Of a stretch of 64,000 bases of DNA, positions 30,001-36,631 are shown in pieces. The stretch is from Allosalinactinospora lopnorensis (GTDB lineage: Bacteria > Actinomycetota > Actinomycetes > Streptosporangiales > Streptosporangiaceae). Both the position numbers and the translations under genes were made by a program. Position 1 is the stretch's first letter, and each line of letters begins with the position of its first letter. Location of the stretch: NCBI RefSeq assembly GCF_000981225.1, contig NZ_LAJC01000009.1, forward strand, positions 1-64,000, given 5' to 3'. Below the pieces are notes generated by a model, which was not told the origin of the DNA, made no database searches, and saw only the letters and a program-made list of their open reading frames with translations.

Positions 30001-30159
30001 GGTGCGCCCGAGGAACTCGAACAGCCGCCGGGTGTCGAGCGCGAGCCGCCGGTCGTAGTCCTTCTGGAGCCCTTCCACCCATCCGCCGGCCCCGGTGAGC
30101 GAATCGACGATGACCGTCTCGAACGCCGCTTCGTGGTGCGCGGGCTTCGGCGAGGGCAT
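27055..30159 (-). CDS. hsdR: Type I restriction enzyme R subunit HsdR
   Basis: The 1034-residue motor-nuclease subunit. The N-terminal nuclease core is LDLVLFCNGVPVATAELKNP (the D...E-x-K pattern); the helicase part has Walker A HSAGSGKS near residue 314, the DEAH box near 440, and TATPKHK; the last third is the helical C-domain. The frame is intact. ATG at 30159 has AAGGAG nine bases ahead. The cognate hsdM-hsdS lie 5 kb away on the same strand, separated by unrelated genes, and the kinase gene follows closely. It cuts DNA that lacks the pattern made by its methylase. Confidence 0.94.
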   Translation of the reverse strand: MPSPKPAHHEAAFETVIVDSLTGAGGWVEGLQKDYDRRLALDTRRLFEFLGRTQPEECERLTELYGGDTAEFRRRFAEHVAREIDRRGALDVLRHPVKDRGVQVRLAFFKPAGAGAADALAEYDATVLSVTRQLHYSAKTPEKSLDLVLFCNGVPVATAELKNPLTGQTVEHAKRQYRTDRDPREPLLRKRALVHFAVDPDEVHLTTRLNGQATAFLPFNTGSGGPGVSGGRGNPPAGPSGYATGYLWEQIWQRDTWLDLLRRFLHLELPEKGSKAQPHERRLVFPRYHQWHAVDRITDHVARHGSGHNYLIQHSAGSGKSNTIAWLAHRLSTLHTVPDPAGLAPGAVLGPDHLVFDKTIVVTDRSVLDKQLGDTIYQFDHTPGVVKRITTTDGSKSGQLAAALADATTKIVIVTLQTFPYVLEQVTSLRGNRYAIVADEAHSSQSGDSASAMKRALRKLGSDDIDADGDPLTASALARGRHPELSFFAFTATPKHKTLELFGTPDPVTGTPEAFHIYSMRQAIEEGFILDVLGNYITYANYFRLAGPDAADHEVDTKKARSALVRFALLSPESMQQRAEVIVEHVHRDTRRRMGGRAKAMVVTGSRNHAVKLHRAITEYAETLGYGDCGALVAFSGELEVGGNPDDRVTETRINGFGERELPDRFGYTRADDPDAPANGKPEHRILVVADKYQTGFDQPLLTTMFVDRKLTGVQAVQTLSRLNRTHPAKSQDDLFVLDFANDAEEIRKSFQPYYETTLTTPTDPNLLYAAEREVMEHQLLVEHELADFAEAFAAADRSRAEGREWQHLHTEMNRHTDPALKRFVRLQEEDPETAESFRGALRDFVRMYAFLAQIVPFTDAGLERLFQYGKLLLNRLPDRKEESDVDLSGTYIERFRLTRTGVHDERLTAEGEQVLPGFAEGGSGTAQEPEMGSLQDLIDELNKKYGGNIQPGDMGDPINALVEEKPGMANAADANSEEDFGLVFDTAFEDKVYESAENRTAFLRMFSDNDEFREEFVRRARGRAYRRLRRDAA

Positions 30160-30255
30160 GGGGGCGACTCCTTCGGCGCGCGAGGCTCCTTCCGACGCCC
30201 CAGTATGGTCGAGATCACCGACCCTCGGCGGCGAAACGGGGTGAACCGGGCATAC

Positions 30256-30303
30256 ATCCGCCTGGTCGGATTCCGCCATTCGTGGGGCCTGGGCTGTCCA
30301 GCG
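30256..30303 (+). repeat. Upstream copy of a duplicated control region
   Basis: This stretch, containing GGATTCCGCCATTCGT, recurs at 31301-31348 with only a few changes in its first 35 bases. Each copy lies about 90-140 bases ahead of one copy of the two-gene DUF6879 module, so the duplication took control sequence as well as genes. It also lies in the divergent gap to hsdR. Confidence 0.6.
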
Positions 30304-30394
30304 GTCAGGCGGCCAGCCGGGCGGTCGCGCTGTGTAACGATCTACGGGGCGGGCATGGTTGTTGGCCCGAGTAGTTCCACCCCGAGGAGTCCCC

Positions 30395-30664
30395 ATGGAG
30401 CGTCCCTGGGACGTGAACCCGGCAGCGCGGTTCAAGCGGCGGCTGGGCAAGACCGCCGCCGAGCTGGGCGACAGCCGGATCGGAAAGGACTGCCCTGAAT
30501 TCTGGGAACTCGATGACGGCGATGTGGCGATCATCGGACGCGACGCCACCCGGCTGCTCGCCGACCGGATACCCCCGCAGGTGAGCATGGCACCGGACGA
30601 ACGCATCGTGGTCGTCCCGGGAAACCAGTTCCGATCCACCGTCGCGGACGTTGTCGATGAGTGA
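30395..30664 (+). CDS. Small conserved protein, partner of a DUF6879 gene (copy 1)
   Basis: An 89-residue acidic protein that I do not recognise. It has a fixed core: KTAAELGDSR, DCPEFWELDDGDVAIIGRD and ERIVVVPG, a compact alpha-beta look without membrane helix. ATG at 30395 has GAGGAG five bases ahead. Its last 8 bases overlap the start of the DUF6879 gene, so the two are translated together. A paralogue with about 52 of 89 residues the same lies 1 kb downstream in the same setting. Confidence 0.7.
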   Translation: MERPWDVNPAARFKRRLGKTAAELGDSRIGKDCPEFWELDDGDVAIIGRDATRLLADRIPPQVSMAPDERIVVVPGNQFRSTVADVVDE

Positions 30665-31289
30665 GCAGATCTTCCACCGGATCCGCCAGGCGCGGGGGCG
30701 GGTACTCGACCGGCCCACCTACCACGCGGACAGCGACCAGGAGCAGGCGCGGCTTACCGGCGGCGTGATCTGGAAACTCGAACGCTCCCAAGTGTTCAAC
30801 GAGGTCGGAGACCCCGCATGGGAGGCCATGCTGGCCGGTGACTGGGCGCGGGTCATGGAGATCTTCGAAAGCGAGCGCGAGGCGATCAGCCAAGAGTTGC
30901 GCGACAACGCCGAGCAGGGACTGGAGTTCCGCCGGCTGCGGATCGTGGAAAGCCCGCCGACGCCGTACCTGCGTTGGGAGTCGCACAGCCACCGGATCTT
31001 CGTGGAGTGCGGCCACCCGATCCGGGCTCTGGACGCCGCGGAGGTGGCCCATCTCGAAACGGTGGGCCCGCTGCCCGAACTGATGGTGTACGGGGATCGC
31101 GTGCTGTACCAGGTGCGCTACGACGAGGCGTGGACCCCCATCGGAGCCAAACGCGTCGACGATCCCGAACTCGTGTCCGGGGCGGTGGAGGCGATCGCCC
31201 GCCTGTGGCGGTACGGCGAGCCGTTCCCGGACTACTTCGAGCGTGAGATCGCCGGACTTCCCGCTCCTACGGTCTTCCACCCGGGGTGA
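30657..31289 (+). CDS. DUF6879-family protein (copy 1)
   Basis: The 210-residue product carries the DUF6879 hallmarks WKLERSQVFNEVGDPAWEAM, LRRLRIVESPPTPYLRWE, HSHRIFVECG and LPELMVYGDRVLYQVRYDE. These proteins are frequent in actinomycetes, often beside XRE/DUF397 regulators; their role is unknown. The start overlaps the small partner gene by 8 bases (ATGAGTGA). A paralogue follows. A link with the neighbouring restriction genes is only positional. Confidence 0.75.
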   Translation: MSEQIFHRIRQARGRVLDRPTYHADSDQEQARLTGGVIWKLERSQVFNEVGDPAWEAMLAGDWARVMEIFESEREAISQELRDNAEQGLEFRRLRIVESPPTPYLRWESHSHRIFVECGHPIRALDAAEVAHLETVGPLPELMVYGDRVLYQVRYDEAWTPIGAKRVDDPELVSGAVEAIARLWRYGEPFPDYFEREIAGLPAPTVFHPG

Positions 31290-31300
31290 GCCGATCGGTT

Positions 31301-31348
31301 ATCCGCGTGGCCGGATTCCGCCATACGTAGGGTGTTGAGTGTCCAACG
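31301..31348 (+). repeat. Downstream copy of the duplicated control region
   Basis: Second copy of the sequence at 30256-30303 (core GGATTCCGCCATACGT). It follows the first DUF6879 gene by 12 bases and precedes the second module. Confidence 0.6.
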
Positions 31349-31400
31349 CGCCGGGGCGGGAACGTACCCTTATCCCGCCCCTGAACACGGGAGGATCCCA

Positions 31401-31670
31401 GTGGAACGTCTGTGGGACGTGAAGCCCGACGCCCAGTTCAAGCAGCGTCTCGGAAAGACAGCCGCCGAACTGGAAAAGAGCCGCACTAATGATGACTGCC
31501 CGGAGATCTGGGAACTCGACAACGGTGATGTGGCGATCGTGGGGCGCGACGTCACGGAGCGCTTCAGCGACCGCCTTCCGGCCGGGCTGAGCATAGGTGC
31601 TGACGAGCGATTGGTGGTTATTCCCGGGGAGATGCTGCGAGCCGCGAAGCCGGACATCGCTGATGTTTGA
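31401..31670 (+). CDS. Small conserved protein, partner of a DUF6879 gene (copy 2)
   Basis: An 89-residue paralogue of the product of 30395-30664, keeping KTAAEL, DCPEIWELDNGDVAI, GRD and DERLVVIPG. Starts with GTG at 31401 behind GGGAGGAT. It overlaps the next gene by 8 bases (ATGTTTGA), just like copy 1. Differences lie mainly in the C-terminal third. Function unknown. Confidence 0.7.
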   Translation: MERLWDVKPDAQFKQRLGKTAAELEKSRTNDDCPEIWELDNGDVAIVGRDVTERFSDRLPAGLSIGADERLVVIPGEMLRAAKPDIADV

Positions 31671-32280
31671 CACCATACGCGCGGCTGAGGGCGCGGTTAT
31701 GGACCGCCGCGCCTACCACGCGGACGCCGCCGCCCTGCGCGCGAGCCCGGCCATGACCGGTGATGTCTGGAAGCTGGAGCGGTCGCAGGTTTTCTCCGAG
31801 TCGGGAGATCCGGCCTGGGAGGCGTTCCGCTCCGGTGACTGGGACCGGGTCCTGGAGATCTTCGAAGGCGAACGCGAGGACATTCGCGCGGAACGACAGG
31901 ACTACGAGCGGTTGGGGCTGCGGCTGCGGCGGCTGCGCATCGTCGAGCTTCCGCCCACGCCCTACCTGCTGTGGGAGGCGCACAGCCACCGAATATTCGT
32001 CGAGTGCGGCTTCGAGATCCGCGTGATCGACGCCGGGCACATCCGCCACTTCGAAAGTGAGTACCCGCTTCCGGAACTCATGGTGTACGGCGGGCAGGCT
32101 CTCTACCACATCCGTTACGACGAGAACGGGGTTCCGGCCGGGGCGAAGCGGATCGATGATCCCGCGCTGGCGCACGCCGCCGCGCGAACCGTGTCAGAGT
32201 TGTATGGGCAGGCAGAAGCGTTTGTGGACTTCTTCGAACGGGAGATCGCACCAAGAGCACCGGTCTACACCGCAACCTGA
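31663..32280 (+). CDS. DUF6879-family protein (copy 2)
   Basis: A 205-residue paralogue of the product of 30657-31289: WKLERSQVFSESGDPAWEAF, LRRLRIVELPPTPYLLWE, HSHRIFVECGFEIRVID and LPELMVYGGQALYHIRYDE. The N- and C-terminal ends differ from copy 1. The following membrane-protein gene may begin inside its last 77 bases. Confidence 0.75.
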   Translation: MFDTIRAAEGAVMDRRAYHADAAALRASPAMTGDVWKLERSQVFSESGDPAWEAFRSGDWDRVLEIFEGEREDIRAERQDYERLGLRLRRLRIVELPPTPYLLWEAHSHRIFVECGFEIRVIDAGHIRHFESEYPLPELMVYGGQALYHIRYDENGVPAGAKRIDDPALAHAAARTVSELYGQAEAFVDFFEREIAPRAPVYTAT

Positions 32281-33112
32281 ACCGGGGCGGCGAACACCCA
32301 GGCCGCCCTCCACTGCCGAGCGCGGAAGTACCCGGCCGCTGACCGTTGCTACGATTCTGCTGCTCATCGTGGTGGCGGTCGTGCTCGTCGGCGTCTCCCC
32401 ACTGGGGCTGCGGGTCTTCGACGGTGCCGACGGGGAGTGGGAGCGGCTGAGCCTCATCGGGCAGACCTATGGCGCGGTCTCCGCGCTGATCGCGGTTCTG
32501 GCGCTGGTCGGCGTGGCGGTGACACTTGTCTTCCAGGCGCGGGAGACCAGGAGGGCGATCGAGGAAACCCGGCGCCAGGCCATGAGTGAACTGCTGCGGA
32601 TGGCCATGGACGATCCCGACCTCGACGAGTGCTGGGGACCGGTCCCCGACGGGGAAGACCCCAAGACGCGCAAGCAGCAGCTCTACACGAACATGATCAT
32701 CTCGCAGTGGGCCAGCGCTTTCGAGATCGGTGCGCTTCCAGAGGAGCGGTTGCGCGCGGTGGCCCGCGAGATGTTCCAAGGCGCGGTCGGCTACGCCTAC
32801 TGGACACGGGCGCGCGACATGTCCTCTATGACCGAGGGAACCCGGCGGGAACGGCGGTTCGTGGCGATCCTCGACGAGGAGTACCAGAAGGCCGAGCCCG
32901 CCGAGCCCGCGCGGCGTGAGGACGAGGAGGGCAGGGAGCGCACCCGCCACGGTGTGGGGCGTCTGCTGCTCGCTTTCGCTGCGGGCACGGCAGCGGTCGG
33001 GGCCGCCGCCGGGGTCGTTCGGCGCCTGCGCCGGGACACCCCTCCCTCGTCGATCTTGAGCATTCCGTTCCTTCGTGCGTTCGTGAAGAAACGCTTCCCT
33101 CAAGAGCCCTGA
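32204..33112 (+). CDS. DUF6082-like membrane protein
   Basis: The clear part starts near 32340: two hydrophobic segments (VATILLLIVVAVVLVGVSPL; AVSALIAVLALVGVAVTLVF), then a cytoplasmic domain with RRQAMSELLRMAMDDPDL and QLYTNMIISQWASAFEIG, which resembles DUF6082 proteins, and a basic tail with a further hydrophobic stretch (LLLAFAAGTAAVGAAAGVV). The start is unsure: ATG 32204 overlaps the previous gene and adds 45 odd residues; GTG 32369 would cut the first helix. Function unknown. Confidence 0.6.
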   Translation: MGRQKRLWTSSNGRSHQEHRSTPQPEPGRRTPRPPSTAERGSTRPLTVATILLLIVVAVVLVGVSPLGLRVFDGADGEWERLSLIGQTYGAVSALIAVLALVGVAVTLVFQARETRRAIEETRRQAMSELLRMAMDDPDLDECWGPVPDGEDPKTRKQQLYTNMIISQWASAFEIGALPEERLRAVAREMFQGAVGYAYWTRARDMSSMTEGTRRERRFVAILDEEYQKAEPAEPARREDEEGRERTRHGVGRLLLAFAAGTAAVGAAAGVVRRLRRDTPPSSILSIPFLRAFVKKRFPQEP

Positions 33113-33126
33113 GGGAGGGGAAGAGG

Positions 33127-33396
33127 TTACAGGTGGGCTCGCCGCACCGCCGAGAGAAACGCCGACCACTCGGCCCCGGGGAAGGACAGGTGCCCCGCGC
33201 GGGGACGCTTGGAATCCCGCACGGCGACGGAGGAGGGGAGCTGGGCGTACTCGACGCAATTGGCGTTCGATCCGCTGTGGGAGGACACGTGCCAGGCGGT
33301 GCTGGAGCATTCGAGGCAGTCTGCGTTCGACCCGCTGTAGGAGCTCTTACGCCAGGTTGCCGCTGAGAGTCGAGCGCTCATGGGGGACGCCTTCAT
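33127..33396 (-). CDS. DUF397 protein with doubled motif
   Basis: An 89-residue DUF397 protein, the small partner of WhiJ-type regulators. The family motif W-x-x-S-S-Y-S-G-S-N-A-x-C-x-E appears twice in a row: TWRKSSYSGSNADCLE and AWHVSSHSGSNANCVE, before the usual VAVRDSKRP and FPGAEWSAFL. ATG at 33396 overlaps the XRE stop (ATGA); an ATG at 33381 is possible. It is thought to bind or modulate the partner repressor. Confidence 0.85.
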   Translation of the reverse strand: MKASPMSARLSAATWRKSSYSGSNADCLECSSTAWHVSSHSGSNANCVEYAQLPSSVAVRDSKRPRAGHLSFPGAEWSAFLSAVRRAHL

Positions 33397-34241
33397 TCGT
33401 GATCGAGTTCCTTTGCAATGGCCGCAACAGTATCCACGGACTCCTGCTGCGTCAGCGCGACTGACTTCAGCCTATCGGCCTCGCTTCGGAAGAAGGCGAC
33501 CTGTTCCGGCTTCTCCAGGAAAAGCCCGGAGATCTTGTGGTCCAGGTAGACCACGGGCCCGTCCTTGGCGAAGTCGAACAGGGCGAAGGCGCCGTCCAGG
33601 CCGGTGTGCGCGCCTACGGAGTAGCGCAACACCCACAGGTTCACGTTGGGACGCTCGGTGGCCTCGATGAGGTGCCGGAGTTGACGTGCCATGGTCTTCG
33701 GGCTGCCGACGATTCGCCGGAGCGCGCACTCGTCCAAGATCACGTCGAAGGCCGGTGGCTTCTCCCGGCTGAGGATCGCCTGCCGGCTCATCCGCGCGGC
33801 CACCCGGATCTCGGCGTCCTCCTCTGAGACACCGCACGCCTTCATAACCACCCGGGTGTAGTCCGGTGTCTGCAACAGGCCGGGGATAAGTAGCGGCTGG
33901 AAGTTGAGGATGCTGGTCGCGGCGGGCTCGATCTGGATGAGGGTCCTCGATTCTTGGGACAGCGGCCCCTGGACCTCCCACAGGTTCGGCTCGTCGGCCC
34001 GCTCGGTCTTGGCCAGCAGGCGCTCGCGTTCCTCACCGGTGACGCCGTAGATGACCAGAAGCGAGGCCACGTCCTCGGTGGTGATGCCCTGCTTGCCGGT
34101 TTCGATCCGGGACAGCCGGGAGGGCTGCCAGCCGAGCTGTGTTGCGACGTGGCGGAGGCTGAGATGCCGCGTGTTGCGCAACGATCGCAACTCCGCGCCC
34201 AAGCCGCGACCGGCGATGGTGCTCTGACGTGCTTGGGGCAT
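33393..34241 (-). CDS. XRE-family regulator of the WhiJ type (DUF5753)
   Basis: The 282-residue protein has an N-terminal helix-turn-helix (LGAELRSLRNTRHLSLRHVA, then GWQPSRLSRIETGKQGI) and a C-terminal DUF5753 domain with IPGLLQTPDYTRVVM and a Leu/Asp-rich end. Such regulators act with DUF397 proteins in WhiJ/abaA-like clusters that affect development and antibiotic production in Streptomyces. It overlaps the DUF397 gene by four bases and is divergent from a small gene plus an ATPase gene, the classic arrangement. Confidence 0.88.
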   Translation of the reverse strand: MPQARQSTIAGRGLGAELRSLRNTRHLSLRHVATQLGWQPSRLSRIETGKQGITTEDVASLLVIYGVTGEERERLLAKTERADEPNLWEVQGPLSQESRTLIQIEPAATSILNFQPLLIPGLLQTPDYTRVVMKACGVSEEDAEIRVAARMSRQAILSREKPPAFDVILDECALRRIVGSPKTMARQLRHLIEATERPNVNLWVLRYSVGAHTGLDGAFALFDFAKDGPVVYLDHKISGLFLEKPEQVAFFRSEADRLKSVALTQQESVDTVAAIAKELDHE

Positions 34242-34362
34242 GTTCTCCTCCGCGATCGGATTCCAGGTCTGGCTAGGCGGCTGGCGCGATGATCCGCACT
34301 GGACGTGAATGTGTTGTCCGTGTCCTCAGTTTTTCTGTGGAAAGCGTGCCATGTTGCCGGTA

Positions 34363-34403
34363 TGTTGAGCTAATGTTGCGAATAGCTTAGCAACACCTCA
34401 ACA
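34363..34403. promoter_or_regulatory. Nested palindrome in the XRE divergent gap
   Basis: TGTTGAG (34363-34369) pairs with CTCAACA (34397-34403), and within it TGTTGC (34374-34379) pairs with GCAACA (34390-34395). The site is AT-richer than its surroundings and lies 15 bases before the start at 34419, on top of its likely promoter. A further TGTTGC occurs at 34352-34357. It is a good candidate operator for the WhiJ-type regulator. Confidence 0.55.
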
Positions 34404-34418
34404 GTGAAGGGGAACAGT

Positions 34419-34781
34419 ATGCCCATGTCTTCGCATAACCGGCCTATAGGTGCTGTGCGCCGTTCGCTGCTGGCTCGGCTGCAGCAGGAGGTGCACAGGT
34501 TCGGCAGGTCGGCGCTGGTGGCGCTGGCCGGCTCGGATCACCCGGTGCTCTACACCGTCGGGCCTGACGGTCGTCGGGTCGCGGTGGTGGCGCTGTGGCT
34601 CGGGGACTCCTGGTGGTTCGTCTGGAGCCACAGCAGCCAGGTCCGCGCCGACTGTGTGGGTGAGGCCGCCGCTGCCCTGGCCGGGCACGGCCCGGCGGGC
34701 AACGCGGGAAACGTCCGTGCCCGCGTGCGTGGTGAGCGGTCCACCCACGTCGCTTCGGGCGCCCTGGCGGGGGTGGCGTGA
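34419..34781 (+). CDS. Conserved small protein of a WhiJ/abaA-like cluster
   Basis: A 120-residue protein of unknown function. It has LQQEVHRFGRSALVAL and VAVVALWLGDSWWFVWSHSS, followed by an Ala/Arg-rich end. Its stop shares one base with the ATG of the ATPase gene (TGATG). Similar small genes stand ahead of HATPase genes in WhiJ-like clusters. ATG at 34419 has GAAGGGGAA upstream. Confidence 0.65.
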   Translation: MPMSSHNRPIGAVRRSLLARLQQEVHRFGRSALVALAGSDHPVLYTVGPDGRRVAVVALWLGDSWWFVWSHSSQVRADCVGEAAAALAGHGPAGNAGNVRARVRGERSTHVASGALAGVA

Positions 34782-35248
34782 TGGAGGCCGCTTCCCTGTT
34801 CACGCTCAGTGCCTACCGGTCCTTTCCCGGGCTGGCCGAGCAGTGCCGCGAGGCTCGCATCTGGGTCCGGGCCCTGGTGCGGGATTTTTACGACGTGGCC
34901 GATGCCGTGGAAGTGGTGGCCAGCGAGTTCTTCAGCAACGCCCTGCGCCACACCGCCTCCGGCCGACCCGAGGGCGAGGTGGACGTGGGCCTGGTCGGCC
35001 TGATCACCGGCACCATCCACCTGGAGGTGATCGACCAGGGTGAGGCCACCACCACAGCCGAACTCCAGCCGTTTGATCCGCTGCGCCCCGGCGGCTGCGG
35101 CCTGGTCCTGGCCGAAGCCCTCTCCTGTACCTGGGGCCGCGCTCCCACCGACGTTGATCCGTGCTTTGGCGTTCGCACCCCCGCCCCCGACCACTACACC
35201 GGCCCGATGGTCACCTGGGCCCACTTCCACACCGCTACCCGACCCTGA
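34781..35248 (+). CDS. RsbW-like ATP-binding protein (HATPase_c_2)
   Basis: A 155-residue protein with a GHKL ATPase fold: EVVASEFFSNALRHTASG is the N-box and the GGCGLVLAEALS stretch is the glycine lid. This is the small anti-sigma-kinase type often paired with XRE/DUF397 regulators. The G1 box reads EVIDQGEATT, with a less typical D-x-G. The partner is unknown. It is coupled to the preceding gene and convergent with hsdS. Confidence 0.8.
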   Translation: MEAASLFTLSAYRSFPGLAEQCREARIWVRALVRDFYDVADAVEVVASEFFSNALRHTASGRPEGEVDVGLVGLITGTIHLEVIDQGEATTTAELQPFDPLRPGGCGLVLAEALSCTWGRAPTDVDPCFGVRTPAPDHYTGPMVTWAHFHTATRP

Positions 35249-35299
35249 CTCTCGAATCCGCTTCGTCTGGCACGGCGGCCGTCGATCCACGCCCAGCCG

Positions 35300-36631
35300 T
35301 CACCCCACGGCCGCCCGCCCCGCCGTCGTCACATCCATCTGCCCAGTGACAGCCGCAGTGATGAGCGCCTGCCGCCGCTCAGCAAGGAGAGAGATTTGCC
35401 GCTCGATCCCGTCTTTGGCCTCTCTGGTGCTCCCTAGGGACTTGTGAACGATGGCGATCAGCTCCCGCTGTCGAGAGAGTTTGGGGAGTGGAATGGGAAA
35501 CGCGAGAACTTTGGTGCTATTAGTCGAAGCGAGATTGGTGCTGCGCACACCGGTGCTTTCAAAGTAGCAACGTCCGTGCAAGGACTGTGTAAGGAGTGCC
35601 AGGTACTCAGGATCGAGGCGATTCTTGTCTGGGCGCAGCGCGAATATGTGGTTCTGGTGCAGTGCGCCGGGGATTTCTCCACGCCAAACTGTGCCGCGCC
35701 CCAACTTATCGATGTCACCTCCTTCTGTCATCAGGACATCGCCCGGTCGCAATGCGGAACGGGCGGCAACTGGGAGTGGAACGGTGATCTCCGATACGGA
35801 AGACAGATCTACGTGGTCTGCCTGTACATTAGCGACACGCAAGTAGGGGCGAGTGACGCTCTTATCGTCGATCTCCCTGGTCCCGTCGAGTGTAACGCCA
35901 CCTTGGATTCTGCATACATATCCGAGTCGGACTAATGGAGTGGAAGAGTCTAGCTTTGGGAGCCATCTCCACGGATAATCGCCAAGTGGCGAGGCGAGGA
36001 TGCCTGGGAAGAAGCGTTCCGATACTTCTGCGGATGCGCGCTCGGTTAGCGCGCTGAACTGCTGTTCGCGGAGGAAAATAAGGCGATCGATTCGCCCTGT
36101 CTCGGCGTCGAGGAAGTCAGATATACGCCACTGCTCATCCAGCGGTGGCATAATTCCAGGGGAGTTGGAGAGACCATCATTGCTCAGCTCAATTTGGTTT
36201 GTAGAGCCAACTACAAGGTTTGAATTCATGTAGTCAGAGAAGAGGGAACTGCCAAGGTAGTAAAACGCGAACCGTTCATCCCATGCGCTTCTATCGACGC
36301 GTGCGACTGTGACATGCGTATCCGCTATGCATGGTTTATTGTCTGGGCATCCTGTGAAGCGTCCAACGCGGCCGAGTGTTCCACGGCCGGTTGAGTTTAT
36401 GAGTATATCGCCGTGTTGAATATGCCCTTTAAGGTTACGTGGGTCACCCGGGTAGTCATGAAATCGAGTGCGTTCCCAGTCTAGCCCTGTTAATTGGTTT
36501 GATGCTTGGCTCACGACCCGAATAGGTCCATGATCTACGTAAGCAGGTACGGACCCCCTTCGGAGAGTTGTTGTTAGGTGCTTAAGAGGTGACCATCGCC
36601 ATCCGGACGGAAGCGGGACGTCTTCCAACAT
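35300..36631 (-). CDS. hsdS: Type I restriction specificity subunit HsdS
   Basis: The 443-residue subunit reads the DNA target for HsdM and HsdR. Two target-recognition domains can be seen, each ending in a helical spacer: first LPSGWRWSPLKHL to PPLDEQWRISDFLDAETGRI, then YVCRIQGGVTLDG to LPKLSRQRELIAIVHKSL. The base composition is clearly lower in GC (about 50-55% in sampled lines) than the rest of the window, in line with frequent exchange of specificity genes. ATG at 36631 shares a base with the hsdM stop (TGATG). Confidence 0.9.
   Translation of the reverse strand: MLEDVPLPSGWRWSPLKHLTTTLRRGSVPAYVDHGPIRVVSQASNQLTGLDWERTRFHDYPGDPRNLKGHIQHGDILINSTGRGTLGRVGRFTGCPDNKPCIADTHVTVARVDRSAWDERFAFYYLGSSLFSDYMNSNLVVGSTNQIELSNDGLSNSPGIMPPLDEQWRISDFLDAETGRIDRLIFLREQQFSALTERASAEVSERFFPGILASPLGDYPWRWLPKLDSSTPLVRLGYVCRIQGGVTLDGTREIDDKSVTRPYLRVANVQADHVDLSSVSEITVPLPVAARSALRPGDVLMTEGGDIDKLGRGTVWRGEIPGALHQNHIFALRPDKNRLDPEYLALLTQSLHGRCYFESTGVRSTNLASTNSTKVLAFPIPLPKLSRQRELIAIVHKSLGSTREAKDGIERQISLLAERRQALITAAVTGQMDVTTAGRAAVG

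Noticed and set aside
26335-30498. Very long open frame of nearly 1400 codons on the plus strand opposite hsdR and the kinase gene
   Set aside because: It is the mirror of two well-recognised minus-strand genes; its translation is Val/Gly/His-rich without any family motif, as expected for a GC-rich shadow frame.
30160-35250. CRISPR array or phage genes in the accessory block
   Set aside because: The repeats seen are duplicated genes and operator-like palindromes; there is no array of regularly spaced short repeats and no integrase, capsid or terminase gene.
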